DNA of 64,000 nt from contig NZ_CP032350.1 in assembly GCF_005222205.1 (NCBI RefSeq), forward strand, positions 1 to 64,000, read 5' to 3'. The DNA is from Azospirillum brasilense (GTDB lineage: Bacteria > Pseudomonadota > Alphaproteobacteria > Azospirillales > Azospirillaceae). The notes beneath the pieces are model-generated. The model was not told where the DNA came from and ran no database searches. It saw only the letters and a program-made list of their open reading frames with translations. The position numbers were made by a program, and so were the translations under genes. This document shows, piece after piece, positions 54,319-61,860 of this stretch (positions are counted from its first letter, which is position 1; each line of letters opens with the position of its first letter).

Positions 54319-56493
54319 TCACGCCCGCATCAGGAAAAGCAGCTTTTCCACCACGTCGAGGCGTTGCAGGGCATCCTCGGCATCGGCCACGGCCACCGTT
54401 TTGGCGAGCAGGCCCAGGCGGCGGGTTTCCGGTGGCGGCGGCGCGGCAAGACGGTCCAGGGCGATCGCGATGCGCACCGCCGGGGCGCCTCCCATGGACA
54501 CCGGCGCACAGTCCAGGCTGAGCATCGTCTCGTCGTCCTCCAGAACGGTAATGGCGGACGCTCCGCAGGCGCTTGTCATCGTCACCGCGGCGTCGCGAGC
54601 CCAGGACGGACGGACGACATGCAGGTGAACGCGCAGCCGGGCCGGTGCCGGGCGCCCGGCGGTGTCCAGCCCGAAGGACAGAAGGGCGTTCGGCCCGTCC
54701 ATCCAGGCGCCCGCCCCGTCGGACGGGTGCCAGCCTTGCGCGCAGATCAGCCGGAGGAAGGGCGGTCGCCGCAGCATGTCGTCGAAGCCGTTCAGGCGGT
54801 CGAGGCGGCGCAGGCGCACCACCGCCCCCGGCTTCAGGCTCACCGGCGGCGGGCGTTCGCCGCCATCCCGGCAACCGGCCAGATAAGCCTGGATTTCCGA
54901 GAAAACGTTGTTGACCACCTCGCTCCATCGGCGCGGCACGAAGCGGGTCCGGATCGCCTCCTCCATCCGGGCGCGTCGGGCGTCGTCGAACAGGAAGGCC
55001 TCGATGGTCCGCAGCCCATCGGCTTGGTCCCGGGGGTCAAGGTAGGCCGCGAACTCCCCTCCGGCCTCGGGCATGGCGGAGCTGCGCGAGGTGATGCACA
55101 GCTTGCCATGCATCAGGCTTTCGCCCACCGGCAACCCCCACCCCTCGTAGAGGCTGGGAAAGACGGTGAACAGGCAGCCGCGGTAGAGAGCCTCCAGATC
55201 GGCGTCGTCGGCGTCGCCGATCTGCAGGACATGCCGGTCGAGGCCGCGCGTCGTCTCCAGGGCGTCGTAGAAGCCCTCGACGCGCCATCCCCGCCGGCCG
55301 GCCAGGACCAGCTTCGGCACCGCCTCCGGCCCATGCCTCCGCAGCAGCTCCTGCCAGATCGCCAGAAGATAGCCGTGGTTCTTGCGGATCTCGATGGTGC
55401 CGACGCACAGCACGAAGGGGCCACCGATCAGCCGCAGAAGAGACGACGGTCCAGCGGCGGGCCCCGGAGCGGAGGTTGCCCCATTGGCCAGCTCGTGCGC
55501 CAGCGGGACCGGGCGGATCGTCTTCGGCGGCTGCCCGATCCGCCGGTAGAAGCGCTCGACGTCGGCCGCCGTGTGGTGGGAAATGGTCAGGATCAGGTCG
55601 GCAACCTGCGAGACGGTGGAGAAGGCCGACAGGAAACCGCCCACCATGCCGGGATCGCAGTATTCCGGGTGGTAGAGGGGAATCAGGTCGTAGATGCAGA
55701 CGCCGATGTGCACTCCCCGCCCGCGCAGGACGGCCAGCAGGGCGGGCGTGTGCGGAAAGACCCAGAAGGCGCCGAGCACGAACAGCATCTGGCCGGGCGC
55801 GATCGCCGCCTTTGCCCGGCGGGCCGGGTCGGCGATCATCCCGACATAGGCGCCCCAGTCGGCCAGCGGCACCGGCGCGTTGCCCGTCAGCCGGTCGACC
55901 AGGCGCCCCACGACGGTGGTCGGAACCTCGACATATTCGCCGCCCTCCGGGGGCGTCATGCAGAAGCGCACGCGGGATGACGTCGCCCCCGCCACGATCC
56001 GTACGATCTCGCATTGGACGCGCTGTATCCCGGACAGCGTCTTGTGAGTGCGCAGATAGAAGAGGAATTCCGAGAGATCGAGCCAGACCGCCGCCGTCCC
56101 GGCCGCCGGGTCCGCCGGTTGGCCGGCGGACAGATCGTCGATGGCGCAGCGCAGGGGAGCGCTCATCGGCACATCCCCGGCGCCCGCGATCGCGACCCGC
56201 AGGCCGTCCAACCGGCCATTTGGCAACCGGCCATCGGGCAGCCGGCCATCGGGCAGCCGGATCTCGAAGCCGTGCCGCCCCTGCCCCTTGCCGGCGGCTT
56301 CCAGATCATCGCGATAGCGGTCGGCCAGGACCGAGGCGACCCGTTCCCCGTGGAGGTGGAGATGGACCGTGACCGGCTCCAGCGATCCGACGCGGCGCGC
56401 CCAGCCGATCAAAGCGCCGTCCCGGATGCGGTCGGCGAATCCTTCGAAGAGCGCGGGACCTTCGGCGTCGCTTGGGGAAGGCAGGTCGTTCAT
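54319..56493 (-). CDS. Three-domain family 4 glycosyltransferase
   Basis: 724 residues from ATG 56493; an ATG at 56541 is in frame. Residues 1-115 form an unrecognised beta domain; it contains the tandem LPDGR-LPDGR-LPNGR unit. The GT4 domain begins at about 130 (WLDLSEFLFYLRTHKTLSGIQRV) with the donor half at about 345-560: VGTIEIRKNHGYLLAIW, VLAGRRGW, SLYEGWGLPVGESLMHGK (E-x7-E). A C-terminal beta domain of about 140 residues (VVRLRRLDRLNGFDDML onwards) ends the protein. Enzymes with this RTxxTxxGIQRV start are common in large glycan loci. Opposite strand to its neighbours. Confidence 0.87.
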   Translation of the reverse strand: MNDLPSPSDAEGPALFEGFADRIRDGALIGWARRVGSLEPVTVHLHLHGERVASVLADRYRDDLEAAGKGQGRHGFEIRLPDGRLPDGRLPNGRLDGLRVAIAGAGDVPMSAPLRCAIDDLSAGQPADPAAGTAAVWLDLSEFLFYLRTHKTLSGIQRVQCEIVRIVAGATSSRVRFCMTPPEGGEYVEVPTTVVGRLVDRLTGNAPVPLADWGAYVGMIADPARRAKAAIAPGQMLFVLGAFWVFPHTPALLAVLRGRGVHIGVCIYDLIPLYHPEYCDPGMVGGFLSAFSTVSQVADLILTISHHTAADVERFYRRIGQPPKTIRPVPLAHELANGATSAPGPAAGPSSLLRLIGGPFVLCVGTIEIRKNHGYLLAIWQELLRRHGPEAVPKLVLAGRRGWRVEGFYDALETTRGLDRHVLQIGDADDADLEALYRGCLFTVFPSLYEGWGLPVGESLMHGKLCITSRSSAMPEAGGEFAAYLDPRDQADGLRTIEAFLFDDARRARMEEAIRTRFVPRRWSEVVNNVFSEIQAYLAGCRDGGERPPPVSLKPGAVVRLRRLDRLNGFDDMLRRPPFLRLICAQGWHPSDGAGAWMDGPNALLSFGLDTAGRPAPARLRVHLHVVRPSWARDAAVTMTSACGASAITVLEDDETMLSLDCAPVSMGGAPAVRIAIALDRLAAPPPPETRRLGLLAKTVAVADAEDALQRLDVVEKLLFLMRA
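56212..56256 (-). repeat. Three tandem 15-base repeats inside the glycosyltransferase gene
   Basis: Units at 56212-56226, 56227-56241 and 56242-56256 (CCGGCCATCGGGCAG, the first copy with a few changes). They keep frame and encode three copies of a five-residue Leu-Pro-Asp/Asn-Gly-Arg unit. Copy number could vary by slippage without breaking the protein. Confidence 0.88.
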
Positions 56494-56896
56494 GGTCGGG
56501 AGGCCTTGGATGGGGGGCCTTTGGAAGGAGGGGCCGGGCATGACCGCGCCGATCCACGAAACACGGCGGAGGCTACCGCCCCTCCGGCGACCCCGTCAAC
56601 CGGCACGACCCCGCCCGCCTGGAGAGGATCGCCCGGACAGGATCGCCCCGGCACGATTGCCCAGGCACGATCGCCCTAGAAACCGGAACGCCACTCGGCG
56701 ATGATGCCGGTCGGTATCCCGCCGGCTGCGGACACCCGGCAAAAGTCGGACGCTCATGAGGTTTGGCTTGCCCAATCCCGAACATCGTGGCAGGGGCACG
56801 GTCACGGGATGCTGGGCGGCCCAGCCTCGCCGTCGCGATCGGACGGCCCCGCGGCCGGGATCGTCGAGGGTGTAAGGAAACGGAGGACAACAAGCG
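56494..56896. promoter_or_regulatory. Divergent region between the GT4 gene and fcl
   Basis: 403 bases with no supported gene. It holds the 14-base tandem array at 56627-56677. The fcl ATG at 56897 is preceded by GGAGGA about 8-13 bases upstream, a strong ribosome site. Confidence 0.5.
56627..56677. repeat. Degenerate 14-base tandem array
   Basis: Units at 56627-56640, 56641-56654, 56655-56668 and a partial at 56669-56677 share the core GATCGCCC (GATTGCCC in the third), with the tail GGCAC in two of them. The exact head-to-tail period in a promoter region suggests protein-binding sites or slippage; no spacers, so not CRISPR. Confidence 0.8.
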
Positions 56897-57910
56897 ATGA
56901 CGACGGACACCCTTTTTCCCCTGGACGGCAAGCGCGTCTGGATTGCCGGGCATCGCGGGACCGTCGGTTCCGCCATCGTTCGTCGGCTTGAGCGTGAGCA
57001 GTGCGAGATCGTGACGGCCGGCCGGGAGACGCTCGATCTTGGCCGTCAGGCCGATGTGGAGGACTGGATGGCCGAGGTGCGGCCGGACGTGGTCTTCCTG
57101 GCGGCCGCCCTGGTCGGGGGCATCCATGCCAACAACAGCCTGCCCGCCGACTTCATCTACCAGAACCTGGTGATCGAGACGAACGTCATCCACACCGCCT
57201 GGAAGGTCGGGGTGAAGAAGCTCGTGTCCCTCGGCTCGTCCTGCATCTACCCGCGCATGGCCCCGCAGCCGATCCAGGAGGACGCCCTTCTCACCGGCCC
57301 GCTGGAACCGACCAACGAATGGTACGCGGTCGCCAAGATCGCCGGCATCAAGCTGTGCCAGGCCTACCGGCGGCAGCACGGTTGCGACTTCATCTCGGTG
57401 ATGCCGACCAACCTCTACGGATACGGCGACAACTTCGACATCGAACACGGCCACGTCGCCGCCGCCCTGATGGTCAAGATCCACCGCGCCAAAACGGAAG
57501 GCGCCCCCAGCGTGGAGCTGTGGGGGACCGGCGAACCCCTGCGCGAATTCCTCTTCGTCGAGGATGTGGCCGACGGGCTGGTCTTCCTCGCCAAGCATTA
57601 TTCGGAGGAGGCGCACATCAATCTCGGCTCCGGCCAGGAGATCTCGATCCGCGGCCTCGCCGAATTGCTGGCCGACATCATCGGCTATGAAGGCGAATTC
57701 CGCTTCGATCCGTCCAAGCCGAACGGCACGCCGCGCAAGATCATGGATTCAAGCCGGATCGCCGGCATGGGCTGGGTCGCGCCGACGACGCTGCGCGAAG
57801 GGTTCGAGCGGACCTACCGCTGGTATGTGGAGAATCTGGCCGCCGGGACCTTGCGCGGCCTGACGCCGCAACAACCGGCGCGCGCGAAACTGACGGTCGG
57901 ATCGCATTGA
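56897..57910 (+). CDS. fcl: GDP-L-fucose synthase
   Basis: 337 residues. VWIAGHRGTVGSAIVRRL has the GHxGxVG NADP motif specific to this enzyme; AALVGGIHANNSLPADFI, LGSSCIYPRMAPQPIQE and NEWYAVAKIAGIKLC (Tyr143, Lys147) are strict family signatures; MPTNLYGYGDNFD and SGQEISIRGLAE follow. It epimerises and reduces the Gmd product to GDP-L-fucose. Together with gmd it shows that fucose, or a close 6-deoxyhexose, is a building block here. A hairpin follows directly. Confidence 0.94.
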   Translation: MTTDTLFPLDGKRVWIAGHRGTVGSAIVRRLEREQCEIVTAGRETLDLGRQADVEDWMAEVRPDVVFLAAALVGGIHANNSLPADFIYQNLVIETNVIHTAWKVGVKKLVSLGSSCIYPRMAPQPIQEDALLTGPLEPTNEWYAVAKIAGIKLCQAYRRQHGCDFISVMPTNLYGYGDNFDIEHGHVAAALMVKIHRAKTEGAPSVELWGTGEPLREFLFVEDVADGLVFLAKHYSEEAHINLGSGQEISIRGLAELLADIIGYEGEFRFDPSKPNGTPRKIMDSSRIAGMGWVAPTTLREGFERTYRWYVENLAAGTLRGLTPQQPARAKLTVGSH

Positions 57911-57918
57911 CGCGGTCC

Positions 57919-57957
57919 GCCGGACCACCGGGTCGCGGGACGGCCCGGTGGTCCGGC
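57919..57957 (+). terminator. Hairpin after fcl
   Basis: A 14-base perfect stem (57919-57932 with 57944-57957) with an 11-base loop, nine bases after the fcl stop. Very stable and GC-rich, but without a T run, so its action as a terminator is likely rather than certain. Confidence 0.65.
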
Positions 57958-58235
57958 CCGCCTGTGGATCGCCGCAGGTGCGGCGGCTTTGGATGCTCCG
58001 CCGAAGGTCGCGGAGAGTCTCTGCGGAGACGGCAAACGCGGCGGCAGCCGATCCGTATGCGTTACGCCTGTATTTCACCCCTTAATAGTCACTTCCTCTT
58101 CGGATGCGCTCTGGGCCACATTGAACTCTCCCAAATTGAGCTCTCCAAGTGCGATGCTTGTATCCGATGAAGGGTATGCAGTACAGTCGCGCCGCCGGGT
58201 GAACCTCCGGAAGAGCGACCGGACACAGGGGCCAG
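57958..58235. promoter_or_regulatory. Leader region of the type I secretion operon, with a 15-base direct repeat
   Basis: No gene supported. Two near-identical 15-base units, ATTGAACTCTCCCAA (58120-58134) and ATTGAGCTCTCCAAG (58135-58149), lie in tandem about 90 bases before the ABC gene, in an AT-richer patch from about 58060. They could be an operator pair for the secretion operon. Confidence 0.5.
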
Positions 58236-60473
58236 ATGCACACCAAGACCGCCACCGATCCACAGGGCTCCTCCTCCGAGGCAGCACGGACCACCAGCCT
58301 CCATGCGCTTGCCGTCGTTGCGCGACACCATGGGCTGCATCTTTCGATCGAACAGATCCGGCGTGACCACGGCATCGAGTCCGGAGAGCCGTCCACCGCG
58401 CTGCTGCTCAAGATCGCCGAGGAGAACGGCCTGACCGGCCGCCGCGCCAAGTTGAGCTGGAAGCATCTCGCGCGGCTGGACAAGGCCCTGCCGGTGATGC
58501 TGCGCCTGCGCGACGGCAGCGTGATGGTGCTGGTGTCCTTCCGCAAGGACGGAGCGGCCCCGGCAGCGATGCTCCAGGATCCGCTGAGCAACGACCATGC
58601 CTGCGTCGCCGTGGACGAGCTGCGCCTCGCCTCCGTCTGGGACGGCGAGACGATCTTCCTGAAGCGGCGCTACAAGGCCAGCGACGAGGAGCGGCCGTTC
58701 GGCTTCGCCTGGCTGATGGGGCAGATCGTGCGCGAGAAGCGGATCTTCCGCGACGTCGCCGTCTCCGCCCTGGTCCTCAGCCTGTTCGCTCTGGTTCCGC
58801 CGCTGATCTTCATGGTCATCCTGGACCGCGTGCTCGTCCAGCAGCGCCTGTCGACCCTCTATGTCCTGGTCGGGGCGATCGCCTTCGTGCTGGTGTTCGA
58901 CACCATGTTCGGCTACCTGCGCCGCTATCTGGTGGCGATCGGCACGGCCAAGGTGGATGCGCGGATCAGCACCTACATCTTCGACCGCATGATCGGCCTG
59001 CCGATCGACTTCTTCGAGCGCACGCCGACCGGCGTCATCTCCTACAAGCTCAACGAAGTCTGGCGCATCCGCAACTTCCTGACCGGGCAGTTGTTCGGGA
59101 CCATGCTCGACAGCATGACGCTGCTCGTGCTCATCCCGGCCATGTTCGTCATGAGCACGCCGCTCACCTTCCTGGTTCTGGGCGTGGCGGCCCTCATGTT
59201 CCTGGTGGTCGCCCTCTACATCGGCCCGCTGGCCCGCGCCTATCAGAAGGTCATCCAGGCCGAGCAGCGCAAGGGGTCCTTTCTCATCGAGGTGCTGCAC
59301 GGCATCCGCACCGTCAAGTCGCTGGCGCTGGAAGGCCGCAAGCGCCACGACTGGGACATCCGCGTGGCCGAGGCGGTGCGCGCCAACACGGCGATGCAGC
59401 TTCTGTCCAACCAGCCGCAGACCATCCTGCAGCCTCTGGAAAAGGGCATCTACGCCAGCACCATGGCCGTCGGCGCCTATCTCGCCATCGGTGAAGGGGC
59501 GTCCGTCTACGGCGGTACGCTGGTCGCCTTCAGCATGATCGCCAGCCGCGCGACGCAGCCCTTCGTGCAGATCGCCAGCCTGATGCAGCAGTTCCAGGAA
59601 GCCCGCGGCGCCGTCATGCAGGTCGCCTCGGTGGTCAATCAGGCGCCGGAATACGGGCTCGGCCGCAACGGCGTCCGCCCGGTGATCCATGGCGACATCT
59701 CCTTCTCGGAGGTTCGCTTCCGCTATCCCGGCGCGCAGAATCCGGCGCTCGACGACATTTCCTTCTCCATCAAGGCGGGCAACGTCATCGGCATCATGGG
59801 CCGGTCCGGTTCGGGCAAGACCACGGTGACGCGCGTCCTGCAGGGACTGCACCAGAACTACGACGGCCTGATCAAGATCGACGGCGTCGACCTGCGCGAG
59901 ATCGACCTGAACCACCTGCGCTCCAACCTGGGCGTGGTGCTGCAGGACAACTTCCTGTTCAACGGCACGATCCGCGAGAACATCATGGCCGCCAACCGCA
60001 GCGCCTCCCTGGAGGAGGTGATGCGGGCGGCCCGGCTGGCCGGCGCGGAGGAGTTCATCGAACGCCTGCCCCGCGGCTATGAGACGGTGATCGAGGAAGG
60101 CTCGAGCAATCTCTCGGGTGGCCAGCGTCAGCGCATCGCCATCGCCCGCGCCCTGCTCGTCGATCCGTCCGTCCTCATCCTGGACGAGGCGACCAGCGCC
60201 CTCGATCCGGACAGCGAGGCGATCATCAACAACAACCTGACGCGCATCGCGCAGGGCCGCACGATGATCGTCATCTCGCACCGTCTCGCCTCCCTGGTGA
60301 ACTGCGACCAGATCATCGTGATGGAGCGCGGCAAGCTCTACGACATGGGCAAGCACGACGAGTTGCTCCAGCGCTGCGACGTCTACCGTCACCTCTGGTT
60401 CCAGCAGAACCGCCACCTTTCCCCGGGAAACACCCATGACCGCGCTCCTCTTACGCCGGCCGCAAACACTTGA
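58236..60473 (+). CDS. Type I secretion ABC transporter with C39-like domain
   Basis: 745 residues. Residues about 18-140 are a C39 peptidase-like domain whose catalytic Cys position is Thr20, so it should bind substrate without cutting it, as in HlyB. Six membrane segments lie at about 165-445, with the DRVLVQQRLSTL loop typical of HlyB-type exporters. The nucleotide domain has Walker A GRSGSGKTT, the Q-loop VVLQDNFLFNGTIREN, signature LSGGQRQR, Walker B VLILDEATSALD and the switch His in VISHRLA. It exports proteins with C-terminal RTX-type signals; the RTX-like protein (28.2 kb) and serralysin (38.6 kb) are candidate substrates. It overlaps the next gene by 38 bases. Confidence 0.93.
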   Translation: MHTKTATDPQGSSSEAARTTSLHALAVVARHHGLHLSIEQIRRDHGIESGEPSTALLLKIAEENGLTGRRAKLSWKHLARLDKALPVMLRLRDGSVMVLVSFRKDGAAPAAMLQDPLSNDHACVAVDELRLASVWDGETIFLKRRYKASDEERPFGFAWLMGQIVREKRIFRDVAVSALVLSLFALVPPLIFMVILDRVLVQQRLSTLYVLVGAIAFVLVFDTMFGYLRRYLVAIGTAKVDARISTYIFDRMIGLPIDFFERTPTGVISYKLNEVWRIRNFLTGQLFGTMLDSMTLLVLIPAMFVMSTPLTFLVLGVAALMFLVVALYIGPLARAYQKVIQAEQRKGSFLIEVLHGIRTVKSLALEGRKRHDWDIRVAEAVRANTAMQLLSNQPQTILQPLEKGIYASTMAVGAYLAIGEGASVYGGTLVAFSMIASRATQPFVQIASLMQQFQEARGAVMQVASVVNQAPEYGLGRNGVRPVIHGDISFSEVRFRYPGAQNPALDDISFSIKAGNVIGIMGRSGSGKTTVTRVLQGLHQNYDGLIKIDGVDLREIDLNHLRSNLGVVLQDNFLFNGTIRENIMAANRSASLEEVMRAARLAGAEEFIERLPRGYETVIEEGSSNLSGGQRQRIAIARALLVDPSVLILDEATSALDPDSEAIINNNLTRIAQGRTMIVISHRLASLVNCDQIIVMERGKLYDMGKHDELLQRCDVYRHLWFQQNRHLSPGNTHDRAPLTPAANT

Positions 60474-61794
60474 TCGGGCGGCCGAGCAGGCCATCAACGA
60501 TTTCCAGGGCGAAACCGCGGAGATCACCGGTCAGCCCGAGCCCTCGACCGCGAGGTCGGTGGTCTGGACGCTCGCCGTCATGGTGGTCCTGTTCATCATT
60601 CTGGCCTCGGTGACCACGCTCGACCGCGTGGTCACCGCCTCCGGGCGGATCATCTCCCAGGAGCCGACGATCGTCGTGCAGCCGCTGGAGATCTCGCTCA
60701 TCCGCTCCCTCAACGTCCGCGCCGGCCAGACCGTGCGGCAGGGCGACGTTCTGGCGACGCTCGACGCGACCTTCTCGGCGGCCGACGTCGCCCAGCTGGA
60801 GCGGCAGGTCGCCAAGCTGTCGGCTGAGATCGAACGGATGAACGCCGAGGCGGCCAACACGCGCTACACGGTCGCCGGCAAGGACCCGGACAAGCTCCTG
60901 CAGGAATCCATCTGGCGCTACCGCCAGGCGGAGTACACCGCCAAGCTGGCGAACTTCGACCAGCGCATGGCCACCCTGCAGGCGACGATCAAGAACAACC
61001 AGACGGACGCCGAGCATTACCGGTCCCGCCTGAAGATCGTCGGCGAGATCGAGACGATGCGGCGGACCCTGGAGAAGAACCAGACCGGCAGCCGCCTGAA
61101 CTCGCTGATCGCCAGCGACACCCGCGTCGAGACGGAGCGGAACCTCAGCAACAGCGAGAGCACCATCCGCACCGCGTCCCACGAGCTGGAGGCGCTGCGC
61201 GCCGAGCGCGAGGTCTACATCCAGCAGTGGCGCAGCACGCTGCTGACCGACCTCTCGACCCGCCAGGTCGAGCTGGAGCGCGCCCGCGAGGAGCTGTCCA
61301 AGGCCCAGAAGCGCCGCGACCTGGTCGAGCTGCGCGCGGTGGAGGACGCGGTCGTCCTGGAGGTTGGGAAGTACTCCGTCGGTTCGGTGGTCGAGCAGGC
61401 CCAGCCGATCTACACTCTGGTGCCGCTGCGCTCGAAGCTGGAGGTCGAGGTGGAGATCGCCGGCATGGACCAGGGCTTCGTGAAGCCCGGCGACGAGGTG
61501 CAGGTGAAGTTCGAAGCCTACCGCTACGTCAAGCACGGCATGGCCAAGGGCGTGGTGCGGACGATCAGCGAGGACTCCTTCACCAAGCGTGAGGACCAGT
61601 CCCAGGTGGCGCGCCCCTTCTACCGCGCGCGCATCGAGCTGACCGAGGTGAAGCTGCGCGACGTGCCGGCCGATTTCCGGCTGGTGCCCGGCATGCCGCT
61701 GACGGCCGACATCGTGGTCGGTGAACGGACCATCATATCCTACCTTGTCGAAGGGGCCTTGAAGAACAGCTTGGAAGGCATGCGTGAACCGTAA
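60436..61794 (+). CDS. HlyD-family membrane fusion protein of type I secretion
   Basis: 452 residues. One membrane anchor at about 43-62 after a cytoplasmic tail, then TLDRVVTASGRIISQEPTIVVQ and IRSLNVRAGQTVRQGDVLATLD, the lipoyl-like start of the family. A long alpha-helical hairpin follows (about 105-330). The second lipoyl half and barrel (VEDAVVLEVGKYSVGSVV, LVPLRSKLEVEVEIAG) and the end VPGMPLTADIVVGERTIISYLV, a near-perfect HlyD C-terminal motif, complete it. It bridges the ABC exporter to an outer-membrane TolC-like channel, which is not encoded in this window. Start inside the ABC gene implies coupled translation. Confidence 0.93.
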   Translation: MTALLLRRPQTLDRAAEQAINDFQGETAEITGQPEPSTARSVVWTLAVMVVLFIILASVTTLDRVVTASGRIISQEPTIVVQPLEISLIRSLNVRAGQTVRQGDVLATLDATFSAADVAQLERQVAKLSAEIERMNAEAANTRYTVAGKDPDKLLQESIWRYRQAEYTAKLANFDQRMATLQATIKNNQTDAEHYRSRLKIVGEIETMRRTLEKNQTGSRLNSLIASDTRVETERNLSNSESTIRTASHELEALRAEREVYIQQWRSTLLTDLSTRQVELERAREELSKAQKRRDLVELRAVEDAVVLEVGKYSVGSVVEQAQPIYTLVPLRSKLEVEVEIAGMDQGFVKPGDEVQVKFEAYRYVKHGMAKGVVRTISEDSFTKREDQSQVARPFYRARIELTEVKLRDVPADFRLVPGMPLTADIVVGERTIISYLVEGALKNSLEGMREP

Positions 61795-61813
61795 GGGCAC
61801 GAACCGCAGCCGG

Positions 61814-61836
61814 ACCGGCCCGTCGACGGGGCCGGT
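61814..61836 (+). terminator. Small hairpin between hlyD-like and Sel1 genes
   Basis: An eight-base stem (61814-61821 with 61829-61836) and seven-base loop, 20 bases after the HlyD stop. No T run. It may be a weak attenuator or RNA-processing site rather than a terminator. Confidence 0.4.
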
Positions 61837-61860
61837 TCCAAGGAAAGGGTGTTGAGGCCG

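Noticed and set aside
56627..56677. CRISPR-like repeats
   Set aside because: Units are directly adjacent with no spacers, and no cas genes are present.
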